This document shows positions 33,005 through 42,072 of a stretch of DNA of 64,000 bases, piece by piece. Made by a program: the position numbers and the translations under genes. Within the stretch, counting starts at the first letter, position 1; the number at the start of each line of letters is the position of its first letter. The notes beneath the pieces are model-generated. The model saw only the letters and a list, made by a program, of their open reading frames with translations, did not search any database and was not told the DNA's origin. The stretch spans positions 1 through 64,000 of the forward strand of contig NZ_QNRJ01000004.1 of assembly GCF_003315075.1 (NCBI RefSeq), written 5' to 3'. The DNA comes from Rossellomorea aquimaris (GTDB lineage: Bacteria > Bacillota > Bacilli > Bacillales > Bacillaceae_B).

Positions 33005-33748
33005 ATGATTTCTGCATACTTTGAAAAAATCCAGGAAAAGTTACATGTTGTTCAAAGAAATGAAGCTGAAAAAATGGCAGAGCTTGCTCAAAAGATTTCT
33101 TCTTCCATCCAAGAAGACGGCATCATCCAGCTGTTCGGATGCGGTCACTCTCACATCCTTTCTGAAGAGGTATTCTACAGGGCAGGTGGACTGGTTCCAA
33201 TCCATCCTATTTTGATAGAGCCGCTCATGCTTCATGAAGGAGCCGTGCGATCCTCTCAGTTAGAAAGAGCGGAAGGGTATGCGGGTGAGTTTATGAATGC
33301 GCAAGATATTCAGCCCCATGATGTGGTGATTGTTGTCTCCACATCAGGAAAAAACCCCGTTCCCATCGATGTCGCTCTTCACGCCAAAGAGAGGGGCGCC
33401 TATGTTGTGTCCATCAGTTCCTTTGATTATGTAGAGAAGGAAACGTCCCGACATCCCAGCGGAAGATTTCTGAGTGAAGTAGTGGATCTTGCCATAAATA
33501 ATCACTCCGTTGTAGGCGATGCGGTACTGACTGACCCAAGAGTGTCTGTTCCGTTCTCTCCATCTTCAACGGTCATCGGCGCGGCGATATTAAATAGCGT
33601 CATGGCAGGTGCCATTGAAAACATGGTGGTAGACGGATTTGAGCCGCCTATCTTCATCAGCGGAAACGTGGATGGCGCAGAAAATCATAACGAAGGATTG
33701 ATCGAGAAATATCGTCAGCGCATTCCCCTGTTAACAAAAGGATTATAA
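33005..33748 (+). CDS. SIS domain protein (UPF0309 type)
   Basis: A 247-residue sugar isomerase-fold protein. SIS features: LFGCGHSHI (about 43), VVIVVSTSGKNPVPID (about 107-122) and VVSISS. Members bind phosphosugars, as in GlcN6P synthase or MurNAc-6-P etherase; this subfamily is of uncharacterised function. It lies divergent to sacT and convergent with the GlcNAc regulator nagR, so a role in amino-sugar metabolism is a reasonable guess. It ends at a bidirectional terminator. Confidence 0.85.
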   Translation: MISAYFEKIQEKLHVVQRNEAEKMAELAQKISSSIQEDGIIQLFGCGHSHILSEEVFYRAGGLVPIHPILIEPLMLHEGAVRSSQLERAEGYAGEFMNAQDIQPHDVVIVVSTSGKNPVPIDVALHAKERGAYVVSISSFDYVEKETSRHPSGRFLSEVVDLAINNHSVVGDAVLTDPRVSVPFSPSSTVIGAAILNSVMAGAIENMVVDGFEPPIFISGNVDGAENHNEGLIEKYRQRIPLLTKGL

Positions 33749-33752
33749 AGAA

Positions 33753-33794
33753 AAAGAGTGGGAGCCCTTTATAAAATGGGGCTCCTACTCTTTT
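33753..33794. terminator. bidirectional terminator
   Basis: AAAGAGTGGGAGCCC and GGGCTCCTACTCTTTT form a long stem with T run on one side and A run on the other, between the convergent SIS and nagR genes. Confidence 0.9.
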
Positions 33795-33795
33795 A

Positions 33796-34521
33796 TTACA
33801 GTCTGTCCAAGTTGATTTTGAATTTATATTTATCAGCTCGATAAACCGATCGTACCAGCTCAAAAGGGGTGCCGTCTTCCAGGAATGAATCACGCTGAAT
33901 GAAGAGCACTGGCTCCCCGCTCTTCACCTTTAGATGCAACGCATCCTCTTCCGTCACAATTGCCGCTTCCACTGATTGCGTGGCATGACTGATGTGAAGG
34001 TTCAGCTCGCTCTCAATATAGTGATACAGTGACCTATCCAATATTTCCTGATTCAATCCAGGAAGCAACTTTACGGGAATATAACTTGTCTCCAGAGCCA
34101 TTGGTTCACCATTCGCAAGACGGATTCGCTTCATCGTGTACACCAGCTCTTCTTCCTCTAACGAAAGAAGTTCCTGAATATCGTCTGCGGCCGGAGAAAT
34201 CTCGAAATGCAGTAATTTATTCCCGGGCTCGAGTCCCCGACTCTTCATGTCTTCACTGAAGCTAGTCAAACCTTGGAGACTTTGCTCGATTTTGCGGTGA
34301 GAGACGAATGTCCCACGCCCTTTTTCTCTATATAACACATTTTTATTCACAAGATTGGTAATCGCCTGTCTTACTGTCATCCTGCTGATTTTGAACGATT
34401 CAGCCAGCTCCCGCTCAGACGGAAGGGCATCACCCGGTTTTAACTCTTCAGACTGTATTAGATGTTTTAGGTGCTCTTCTAACTGATAATACAAAGGAAG
34501 AGGAGAATTTTTATTTACCAC
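33796..34521 (-). CDS. nagR: GntR/HutC-family repressor of GlcNAc genes
   Basis: A 241-residue regulator. It has an N-terminal winged helix (YYQLEEHLKHLI, ERELAESFKISRMTVRQAI, residues about 10-60) and a C-terminal UTRA effector domain (ETSYIPVKLLPGL, RDSFLEDGTPFE). It matches B. subtilis NagR (YvoA), which represses nag genes and is released by glucosamine-6-phosphate. Two matching operators are found at 36100 and 36197 between nagP and nagA. Co-oriented with nagP but probably on its own promoter. Confidence 0.9.
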   Translation of the reverse strand: MVNKNSPLPLYYQLEEHLKHLIQSEELKPGDALPSERELAESFKISRMTVRQAITNLVNKNVLYREKGRGTFVSHRKIEQSLQGLTSFSEDMKSRGLEPGNKLLHFEISPAADDIQELLSLEEEELVYTMKRIRLANGEPMALETSYIPVKLLPGLNQEILDRSLYHYIESELNLHISHATQSVEAAIVTEEDALHLKVKSGEPVLFIQRDSFLEDGTPFELVRSVYRADKYKFKINLDRL

Positions 34522-34564
34522 GAACGCTTCTCCTTTCGATATATAACGATTTATCTTTTATTTT

Positions 34565-34593
34565 AGTATATTTACCCTGTTTATAACAGACAA
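34565..34593 (-). promoter_or_regulatory. nagR promoter
   Basis: -35 TTGTCT (34588-34593), 17-bp spacer, -10 TATACT (34565-34570) on the minus strand, about 45 bp before nagR. The spacer holds the short palindrome CTGTTATAAACAG. Confidence 0.55.
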
Positions 34594-34603
34594 ATATGAA
34601 AGT

Positions 34604-34642
34604 GGCAGACGGGTATTGCCAAATACGACAAACCCGTCTGCC
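34604..34642 (-). terminator. terminator after nagP
   Basis: GGCAGACGGGT and ACCCGTCTGCC form a perfect 11-bp stem right behind the nagP stop. The T tract is weak on the minus strand, so termination may be partial. Confidence 0.7.
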
Positions 34643-34650
34643 CTCCCCTG

Positions 34651-36033
34651 TTATTTTAACTTTCTCAACTCATCCGCAACAAATTCCACATCGGTCCCTA
34701 CAATGACTTGAAGGTTTTTATTGTTCACCTTCATCACGCCTTTAGCCCCATGTGCTTTTAACGCTTTTTCATCTACCAGTGTGGCATCATTGATTTGTAA
34801 TCGTAATCGTGTGGCACAGTTATCGATCACTGCCAGGTTTTCTTTCCCGCCCAGATCCTTCAGGAAATGTTCTGCCATTACTTCATATTTACTATTTCCG
34901 CGTGAATTTTCATCTGCTACTACCACATCTTCATCATCTTCACGACCCGGAGTTTTTAAATTAAACTTCTTGATCAAGAAAGCGAATACGAGGAAATAGA
35001 TGATTCCGTAAAGAATGCCTACTCCTAATAACAGCCACGGTTTCTGACCGATATTGAAGTTTAAAATGTAATCAAAGGCACCGGCTGAGAAACCAAAACC
35101 GTGATGGATACCAAGCACGTATGTGATGACCATCGAACTTGCTGTTAATACAGCATGAATTCCATAAAGAACAGGTGATAAGAACATGAAACTGAATTCA
35201 ATCGGCTCTGTGATCCCTGTTAGGAATGAAGTGACGGCCAAACCGATTAACATCCCCGCTACATTGGCACGTAAATGCTTTTTCGCTGTCACAATCATCG
35301 CAAGACAAGCTGCCGGAAGACCGAACATCATGATAGGGAAGAATCCAGTCTGGAACGTTCCAGCTGTTGGATCCTTAGCAAAGAAACGTGGGATATCCCC
35401 CTTCACAATTTCTCCTGCTGCATCTTTAAATGTTCCAAATTCAAACCATACAAGTGTATTCAACACGTGATGCAGCCCGACTGGAATCAAGAGACGATTC
35501 AACAGACCGAACACACCGACTCCAGTGGCTCCGGCACCGATGATCCATTCACCAATGGAGTTGATCCCACTCTGGATCGGTGGCCAGATGATTCCAAATA
35601 TCCCTGCGAGTAAAACCATGGACGCAGCGGTTACAATCGGAACGAAACGTCTCCCCCCGAAGAATCCCAGCCAGGCCGGAAGTTTAATATCATTGAAACG
35701 GTTATATAATAAACCTGCCACTACCCCGGATATGATCCCGCCGAAAATGGCCATGTTCGAATCCGGATCAAGGGCTTTTAACCCGCCCGTTAACACCAAA
35801 TAACCGATGGCACCGGCTAATCCGGCCGTACCATTTCCATCTTTCGAAAATCCGATTGCCACCCCGATGGCAAAGATTAATGCTAAATTTTTAAATATGG
35901 CATCTCCTGCTTCAGACATGAACGCGATTCCCAATAAGTCATCCTGACCTAAACGCAGCAATAAGGCAGCTGCAGGAAGCACCGCGATTGGAAGCATGAG
36001 CGATTTACCGATTCGTTGTAAGAAACCTAACAT
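34651..36033 (-). CDS. nagP: PTS N-acetylglucosamine-specific enzyme IIBC (IICB order)
   Basis: A 460-residue permease. The IIC domain comes first (MLGFLQRIGKSLMLPIAVLP, GLHHVLNTLVWFEFG, GITEPIEFSF, helices to about 365), then a IIB domain with the phosphocysteine in IDNCATRLRL (about 404). It imports GlcNAc as GlcNAc-6-phosphate, the substrate of NagA. No IIA domain is attached. It is divergent from nagAB, with a cre-like site and a NagR operator in the shared promoter region. Confidence 0.93.
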   Translation of the reverse strand: MLGFLQRIGKSLMLPIAVLPAAALLLRLGQDDLLGIAFMSEAGDAIFKNLALIFAIGVAIGFSKDGNGTAGLAGAIGYLVLTGGLKALDPDSNMAIFGGIISGVVAGLLYNRFNDIKLPAWLGFFGGRRFVPIVTAASMVLLAGIFGIIWPPIQSGINSIGEWIIGAGATGVGVFGLLNRLLIPVGLHHVLNTLVWFEFGTFKDAAGEIVKGDIPRFFAKDPTAGTFQTGFFPIMMFGLPAACLAMIVTAKKHLRANVAGMLIGLAVTSFLTGITEPIEFSFMFLSPVLYGIHAVLTASSMVITYVLGIHHGFGFSAGAFDYILNFNIGQKPWLLLGVGILYGIIYFLVFAFLIKKFNLKTPGREDDEDVVVADENSRGNSKYEVMAEHFLKDLGGKENLAVIDNCATRLRLQINDATLVDEKALKAHGAKGVMKVNNKNLQVIVGTDVEFVADELRKLK

Positions 36034-36056
36034 ACTATTCTCTCCTTTTTTTCAAG

Positions 36057-36072
36057 TGAAAGCGTTTAAACA
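36057..36072. promoter_or_regulatory. cre-like site upstream of nagP
   Basis: TGAAAGCGTTTAAACA matches the cre consensus core (TGNAANCG) with one extra base in the right half. It lies 24 bp before the nagP start, fitting catabolite repression. Confidence 0.6.
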
Positions 36073-36099
36073 AAACAAATCATATCATTAAAAAGGAAT

Positions 36100-36115
36100 A
36101 GTTGTCTATACCAAT
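36100..36115. promoter_or_regulatory. NagR operator (dre) upstream of nagP
   Basis: AGTTGTCTATACCAAT is the reverse complement of ATTGGTATAGACAACT, the NagR/GntR-HutC dre sequence. Confidence 0.82.
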
Positions 36116-36196
36116 TTCATGAATATAAATGGAGATTTGATGAGTAATATGGTCTAATTAATTTTAAATCATAAAATAAACTGCACAAAAATAAAC

Positions 36197-36215
36197 TGGT
36201 ATAGACATCTATACT
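36197..36215. promoter_or_regulatory. NagR operator (dre) upstream of nagA
   Basis: TGGTATAGACATCTATACT contains the same TGGTATAGAC core, 47 bp before nagA, and would let NagR repress nagAB. Confidence 0.82.
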
Positions 36216-36261
36216 ATCCGGTGTTATGGTAGAAGTGTAAAGTACTCAAGGAGTGATTTCA

Positions 36262-37470
36262 GTGACCTCAAATATAGAGAAACTACTTATCCTGGATGGA
36301 AACATCTATGCAGAAAATACAGTATATGAAAAAGGGTATATCAAAATAGAGAATGGAAAGATCACAGAAATGGGTGACTGTTCCCAGTTAAACGATTCTG
36401 AAGAATACAAAGTGATTTCGCTTCCCCATGGATATAGTGTTGTCCCGGGAATGATAGATATTCATATTCATGGAGTAAATGGTGCTGACACAATGGATGC
36501 CACGCGAGAAGCTCTTGATACGATGACCGGGACTCTTCCGAAAGAAGGAACCACGAGCTTCCTTGCGACAACCATGACGGAAGCATCCGATGCAATCGAA
36601 AAAGCCTTGACGGCAACGGCAGACTATATGTCAAACCATCAAAGGGGTGGTCAGGCAGAAATACTCGGCATTCATTTAGAAGGGCCATTCATTAACGCGG
36701 ATAAGGCAGGGGCACAGCCTCTAAATCGTATCCGGAAGCCAAATGTCGAAGTATTTAAAAACTGGCATGCTCTTTCAGGAGAGAATATTAAGTTGGTGAC
36801 CCTTGCCCCTGAACTTGATGCAGAATACGAACTGATCCGTTACTTAAAAGAGAATGGAATTGTCGCTTCAGTGGGCCATTCCAATGCAACCTATGATCAG
36901 GTCGGGAAAGCCATAGATGCAGGCTTGTCCCATGTTACCCACTTGTTCAATCAGATGTCGGGACTTCATCATCGGGAGCCTGGCATCGTGGGCGCCTCCT
37001 TCCTTCGAAAAGAATTGATGGTGGAATTGATTTCAGACGGCATCCACGTACGTCCGGAAGTGGTCCAATTGGCATTCGATCAAATTACAGACGAGCGATT
37101 AATCCTCATCACTGATTCCATGAGAGCCAAATGCTTGAAGAATGGCCAGTATGATCTTGGCGGCCAGATGGTGACGGTTAAGGACGGGAAAGCTTTATTG
37201 GACGAAGACACTTTAGCAGGAAGCGTATTGAAGATGAGGGATGCCTTTACAAATATCCAGGAATTCACTACCGGGGATATGAGAAGTGCGATCAAAATGA
37301 CCGCTGAAAACCCTGCCAGACAATTAAATGTCTTTGATCGAAAAGGAAGCCTTGCTCCCCGGAAAGATGCAGACATCGTCATCCTGGACAAAAACAAAGA
37401 TGTATACACAACAATTTGCAAAGGAAAAATAGCCTATATTCGAGAGGATGATACTCATGAAACTAATTGA
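36262..37470 (+). CDS. nagA: N-acetylglucosamine-6-phosphate deacetylase
   Basis: About 402 residues; the GTG at 36262 is chosen because AAGGAG ends eight bases before it. The amidohydrolase fold is clear: metal-binding DIHIHGVNG (about 69), HLEGPFINADKAGAQ (about 135), GHSNATYDQ, HLFNQMSG (about 228) and catalytic Asp in ITDSMRA (about 288). It removes acetate from GlcNAc-6-phosphate to give glucosamine-6-phosphate. It overlaps nagB by 14 bp, so the pair is translated together. Confidence 0.95.
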   Translation: MTSNIEKLLILDGNIYAENTVYEKGYIKIENGKITEMGDCSQLNDSEEYKVISLPHGYSVVPGMIDIHIHGVNGADTMDATREALDTMTGTLPKEGTTSFLATTMTEASDAIEKALTATADYMSNHQRGGQAEILGIHLEGPFINADKAGAQPLNRIRKPNVEVFKNWHALSGENIKLVTLAPELDAEYELIRYLKENGIVASVGHSNATYDQVGKAIDAGLSHVTHLFNQMSGLHHREPGIVGASFLRKELMVELISDGIHVRPEVVQLAFDQITDERLILITDSMRAKCLKNGQYDLGGQMVTVKDGKALLDEDTLAGSVLKMRDAFTNIQEFTTGDMRSAIKMTAENPARQLNVFDRKGSLAPRKDADIVILDKNKDVYTTICKGKIAYIREDDTHETN

Positions 37471-38206
37471 AGTGAAAGACTACCAGGAAATGAGTCAAGT
37501 CGCTGCAGACTATCTATTATCCAAGGTGAAAAGCTCTAACCAACTGACACTGGGATTGGCCACAGGCGGAACACCACAAGGGCTTTATGAGGCATTGATC
37601 AATGACCATAAACAGAACAGGACTTCCTATCAACATGTATCTTCCTTTAATTTGGACGAATACATCGGGTTATCCGGTAAACACCCTAACAGCTACTACC
37701 ATTACATGAATGATCACCTATTTAAACATATTGATATTGATTCAAAGAACACCCATATTCCTTCTGGAAAAGCAGTGGACCTCGAAAAGGAATGTGAGGC
37801 ATATGATGAAAAGATCTGTTTACATGGAGGAATCGATCTTCAAATTCTGGGAATCGGCAGCAACGGACATATCGGATTTAATGAACCAGGTACTTCTTTT
37901 GATACCAACACCCACATTGTCGATCTTGCTCAGTCTACACGTGAGGCTAATGCCCGTTATTTCGACTCGATGGATGAAGTACCTTCACAAGCCATCACAA
38001 TGGGGATTTCTTCGATTATGAAAAGCAAAGAAATCCTTCTCCTTGTTTCAGGTGAGGCGAAACAAGTGGCCATGAAAAAGTTAGTTGAAGGAGAAATCTC
38101 TGAGCACTTCCCTGCTTCTATCTTGAATCGCCACGAACATGTCACGGTGATTGCTGATAAAGAAGCGCTGGCAATGGTGAAAGGATTAGAGTTGTTGAAT
38201 AGATGA
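37457..38206 (+). CDS. nagB: glucosamine-6-phosphate deaminase
   Basis: About 249 residues from ATG 37457, after GAGGAT. Motifs: LATGGTPQGLYEAL, FNLDEYIGL (catalytic Asp, about 69), GIGSNGHIGFNEPG (about 130-143). It converts glucosamine-6-phosphate to fructose-6-phosphate and ammonia, the final step that feeds GlcNAc into glycolysis. Terminated at 38248-38279. Confidence 0.95.
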   Translation: MKLIEVKDYQEMSQVAADYLLSKVKSSNQLTLGLATGGTPQGLYEALINDHKQNRTSYQHVSSFNLDEYIGLSGKHPNSYYHYMNDHLFKHIDIDSKNTHIPSGKAVDLEKECEAYDEKICLHGGIDLQILGIGSNGHIGFNEPGTSFDTNTHIVDLAQSTREANARYFDSMDEVPSQAITMGISSIMKSKEILLLVSGEAKQVAMKKLVEGEISEHFPASILNRHEHVTVIADKEALAMVKGLELLNR

Positions 38207-38247
38207 AAGGATGAAGATGTGGAGTGATCAGATTTGGTCCACATCTA

Positions 38248-38279
38248 AAAAGGCGTCAAACCATTGTTCAACGCCTTTT
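38248..38279 (+). terminator. terminator of nagAB
   Basis: AAAAGGCGT and ACGCCTTTT form a 9-bp stem with a 14-base loop. Confidence 0.8.
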
Positions 38280-38322
38280 CAAATCGTTTCACATTCCAAT
38301 ACAAAAAATAGTAAAAAAAGGA

Positions 38323-38351
38323 TTGACGAATGCCTGGTACTTTTTTATAAT
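38323..38351 (+). promoter_or_regulatory. tRNA-Ala promoter
   Basis: -35 TTGACG, a 17-bp spacer and a perfect -10 TATAAT lie 18 bp before the tRNA. Confidence 0.9.
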
Positions 38352-38369
38352 TAATCATGACCGATTCAC

Positions 38370-38442
38370 GGGGCATTAGCTCAGCTGGGAGAGCGTTTGG
38401 CTGGCAGCCAAAAGGTCAGCGGTTCGATCCCGCTATGCTCCA
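38370..38442 (+). tRNA. tRNA-Ala (anticodon GGC)
   Basis: A full cloverleaf: acceptor GGGGCAT/ATGCTCC (with one G-U), D arm GCTC/GAGC, anticodon stem TTTGG/CCAAA with loop CTGGCAG (anticodon GGC) and T arm AGCGG-TTCGATC-CCGCT. The discriminator base is A and the CCA end is not encoded. It is a single tRNA with its own promoter and terminator, and forms the left edge of the decayed mobile region. Confidence 0.97.
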
Positions 38443-38450
38443 TACACCTG

Positions 38451-38477
38451 AAACCCTTGATATTCAAGGGTTTTTTT
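38451..38477 (+). terminator. terminator of tRNA-Ala
   Basis: AAACCCTTGA and TCAAGGGTTT flank a short loop, followed by seven T. Confidence 0.9.
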
Positions 38478-38542
38478 ATGTTCTCAAACTTTTCTCTTTT
38501 TCGCTTTTAAATCCCTTCAGGTTCACAAGTCCACATTTGTTT

Positions 38543-39140
38543 TCAGTCATTCCTTAGATTTTTATGTTTCTCCATTTCTTTCTCCAATCCCCGAACAGCC
38601 TCTTGGTCCGCATTCGGCCAAAGAAGTCCATAATATCGGAATGTAGTTTCTATATCTTCGTGACCTAATCTTTCCTGCATCAACTTGGGTTGTACTTGGG
38701 GTCTTTTGGCTTATTCTTAATGGCTCTGATCGGGTGTTCCGTTAAGACTCCATTTTAGATTGTAGCTTGAAAGAAACTCGATAGGAATTTGTGAATGCTG
38801 CTGATTGTTTTTTGAGCATACCCACCTCGTTTCAGTTTGGCATAAAACTCCTTGATGTCTTGAGTCATAACGTCTGAAAGGTATTTATCACCGAAGAATG
38901 GACAGATGTGCTTCTCCATAAAGTAACGTCCTGCTTTGAATGTTGTGGATCTGACTTTTTGGAAGTACTCGACTTCTAATCATTTAGTCGCATATTCGAA
39001 GAATAAGATTTCCTCCTCCTCTACATCATTTTTGCTGGAAGTCCCGCTTTGATCTATTTCATCTTGATAACTTCTCCTTAACGTTACTTTTGATCTAAAC
39101 TCTTCTGCTTCTTTACTTGACTTGAAAGTCTTTTGAAGTT
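38543..39140 (-). pseudogene. phage-type tyrosine integrase, degraded
   Basis: Minus-strand translation in shifting frames gives successive parts of a tyrosine recombinase. An N-terminal arm-binding piece (TFKSSKEAEEFR) comes first, then a core-binding domain (TTFKAGRYFMEKHICPFF, DIKEFYAKLKRGG) with a stop where Trp is expected in ATK*LEVEYF. A junction that removes most of the catalytic domain follows, then the C-terminus LMQERLGHEDIETTFRYYG with the H-box and catalytic Tyr. The stop codon is at 38543-38545. Its place beside tRNA-Ala is typical of an integrase at an attachment site. Non-functional as read. Confidence 0.8.
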
Positions 39141-39209
39141 GTTACCTATTTCCTTAAATATTAATAGGAATAAATTGCACCGGGACCAGAAGCACTTTGA
39201 AAAGAAGGA

Positions 39210-39383
39210 AACACTTCTTGATACTGTAATGGTACCCTGTTTTAAATCCACATTGAACCAAGGTAGGGCTAAAACCTCTCCCTGTCTTAATCCTGTGGAA
39301 AGAGTAAAGTCATATAATAGACCGCACTGGTTTTTAGTGTGCTCTGGTATTAAATGATTCATGGAATGGGACCTGAATGCCAA
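39210..39383 (-). pseudogene. second tyrosine-integrase fragment (R-box)
   Basis: One frame contains FTLSTGLRQGEVLALPWFN followed by VDLKQGTITVSRS, the conserved Arg-box of tyrosine recombinases. This is the very part missing from the adjacent integrase relic, but it lies on the wrong (N-terminal) side of it. It is either a rearranged piece of the same gene or a second integrase. The rest of the frame is out of phase and uninformative. Confidence 0.65.
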
Positions 39384-39396
39384 TGCGAATAAGCCG

Positions 39397-40690
39397 TTAG
39401 CAGCTTATTTTTAAAAATAATTGCAACAGCTTAGCATTGGTTAGCCACGTGCGAAGGTCCAATCTTCTGTTGATTGGTTTTTGTTCATCATCTTCTCTTT
39501 CTTCAAGCCGTTTAGCGAGTGGAACATGCTTTTTCCTGAAGAAACGAACGATTTGTTTTAGTTCGTTAACTTCCTCGTCCAGTCTAGAAAGTAACGATTT
39601 AGAAGCTAAAGATACGATAAGCTCTCTGGAATCCACTTCGGCTAACAGCTCGTGAGGTTGGTGGATTCCCACTTTGATGCATTCTATTCTAATGATTTCA
39701 TGTAATTTAGCTTCGTGAATTGCGTATGTTGCCTTGATTGAATCAGGTACGTATGTCCAAGGTTCTTCGGCTGCTAGTCCTGATAATAACTCATGAGCAT
39801 CCTCGATTTGTTGAATATCTTGATCGATTAGAATTTTATGTTCATCAGCTGAGTTAGCGATCCAATATCTAATCAGACCAGGTATATGGGCATCTTTAAA
39901 TGAGTATGCCAAAGAATTGTTGATCAAGCCGTACCCTGCTACATTTTCAAGAGCAGTTAAAATAACCTTCTTAATTTCTTCTAATAAATAGAAGTCAGTG
40001 AAGGTGTTCTCGCCTTTACCAACAAGATTGTAATAAATGATGTTTTCGTTTTTCTCTATAAAATATTTTTGAAGGGATGTTCGATATATTTCAAGGCCGG
40101 ACATCCCGAATTGTTCTATCAATGATTTCTTTCTTCCAATGATGAAATTAAACGTTTCTCCTTTCATATCTTCATGGCACATGTGGTAATTATCAGCTAA
40201 TAAACGAAGCTCTGCTTTACCAGCTTCATTGTTGATGGCTTCTTCATTGAATAAAGATGGGTTCACTTTCAAATCGAGCTTGTGTTTCTGTTTAAAATAT
40301 TTACTGGTACGTGATTTCTTGTTGTTTTTAAATCCAAAGGTTCTATGGAATTCAGACTTATAGTTAATTTTGTCGATTGGTTCTTTCTGACCTTCAAGTC
40401 GCACCAAAATATACCCATTATCGATAAGGAAGAAAAGATCTTCAGCCATATCTTAATAGCTATCATAGATATTAAGTCCGTATCCGTGGTCGTGAAGTGT
40501 ATTTTTATAGAGATTTTCAACAGCTATTCGTGTATATTGGTTCCTCACATTGTTTGTAGAAATGTATAGGAATTGACGAGTCTGATTTTTTGAAAGGTTT
40601 TGGAATTCAGTGGAATCATAACATGGGACGTGCTTAAGATAAGAGTCTTCCCCGTTCGTTGTGAACTGCAAGTATCGCGAAAAGAATGGG
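39397..40690 (-). pseudogene. unknown gene split by an in-frame stop and cut by IS21
   Basis: The minus-strand frame from about 40690 runs in phase through a TAA at 40453-40455 (…IYDSY, stop, DMAEDLFFLIDNG…) into a 350-codon open frame ending at 39397. So a protein of at least 420 residues was present, and the N-terminus was removed by the IS21 element. The C-terminal part is helical and charged (coiled-coil-like LLSRLDEEVNELKQIVRFFRK, near residue 300). I do not recognise the family and see no catalytic motif. Confidence 0.55.
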
Positions 40691-42072
40691 AATCGATCCA
40701 CGAACTGTAAAAAAGTATGCAAACCAAGAAGAGTTTAAGCATAAGCAGGTGCAGAAGCGTAAAGCTCCTGTAATGGAACACGTTAATCCCATTATTGATA
40801 AGTGGATAAAAGAAGATTTAAAAAAGAAAAAGAAGTTTCATAGAACTGCGAAACGAATGTTTACTCAATTAGTGAAGTTTCATATTTTTAAAGGGTCCTA
40901 TCGGACTGTCAGGGATTATGTTTCCAAACGAAAGAAAGAATTGAATGACTACATTGAAGAAGCTGCTTTACCACTGGAGTCATTCCCAGGAACAGCACAA
41001 GTAGATTTTGGAACAGCTCCTTTTAGCTACCAATCCAAGGTTATAGAATTACCATACTTAGTAATGTCTTTTCCCTATAGCAATACCTTCTATTTTCAAG
41101 TGTTTCCTTCTGAAAACACCGAATGCTTATTTAGGTACACCTCGAACCATACGTTTTGATAACCTGTCTCCATCAGTGAAAAGGATATTGGCTAAAGGAG
41201 AACGATAACTTACTGATACCTTTGAACGCTTTGTCATGCATTTCGGTTTTCAATATGAGTTTTGTAATCCTAGAAAAGGGAATGAAAAAGGCCATGTGGA
41301 ATCCATGGTAAAGTACGTACGGAATAACTTTTTATTGCCGGAGTGTACTATCTTAGACCTTGATCAATTTAATGCCACACTATGGGAAATGGCAGAGGAA
41401 GACCGGGACCGGACTCACTATAAAAAGAAAGTAAACCTTATGCATTTATTTGAAGATGAACAAAAAGAATGGCTCATACTTCCGGAGAAAGAATTTGAAT
41501 GTGCAATCCACCAAGAATTGAAATCAGATAAATATGGGATGGTCAATTACGATACAAAGGTATACTCCACCTCTCCGAGGTATGCAAGACAAGTGGTGAA
41601 AGTACAGGTTACTTACAATACTGTTGCCATCCTAAATGATCAGAACGAAGTAATAGTGAAACACTCCCGACTATACGGAATCAAAAGACAGTCAATGATT
41701 TGGCAGCCCTATCTTGACTTACTATCCAGGCGACCAAGAGCCATTAAGTACACTAGCATATATGAGCAATTCCCACCTGAGTGGACAGAATACTTAAGGC
41801 GTTGTACAGAAAACGAGCAAAAAGAAGTACTAAAATTTTTGGGGAGTCTATTGAAAAATGATGACTTTACCCTTCTACAAGAAGCTCTAGTGAACGCTTC
41901 TCGAAACGGACACCCAAGTGCAGACCAGATCAAGCATTGCTTTTATAGTTTACTTAACCAAGACCATCAACACCAAGCTATAACGGTGCAGTCTCCGATC
42001 CCAGACATGCCAAATATTCAGCGAGGATTATCTCATTATGATGCATTCTTCCAACCAGAAGGTGAATCATGA
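40686..42072 (+). pseudogene. istA: IS21-family transposase IstA, disrupted
   Basis: The helix-turn-helix (MGIDPRTVKKYANQ) and the DDE-domain start (AQVDFGTAPFSY) are in one frame to 41159. An internal deletion and frameshift then follow; the next block TPRTIRFDNLSP is in another frame and is broken by a stop before LTDTFERF. The C-terminal half (41236-42072; GNEKGHVESMVKYVRNN, integrase core) is open. N-terminal residues before the HTH are also missing. The element is therefore immobile without help. IS21 elements encode IstA and the helper ATPase IstB; istB follows with a four-base overlap. Confidence 0.88.

Noticed and set aside
39397-40449. The 350-codon unknown frame as a plasmid replication or relaxase protein
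   Set aside because: No rolling-circle, relaxase or winged-helix replication motif is visible; left as unknown.
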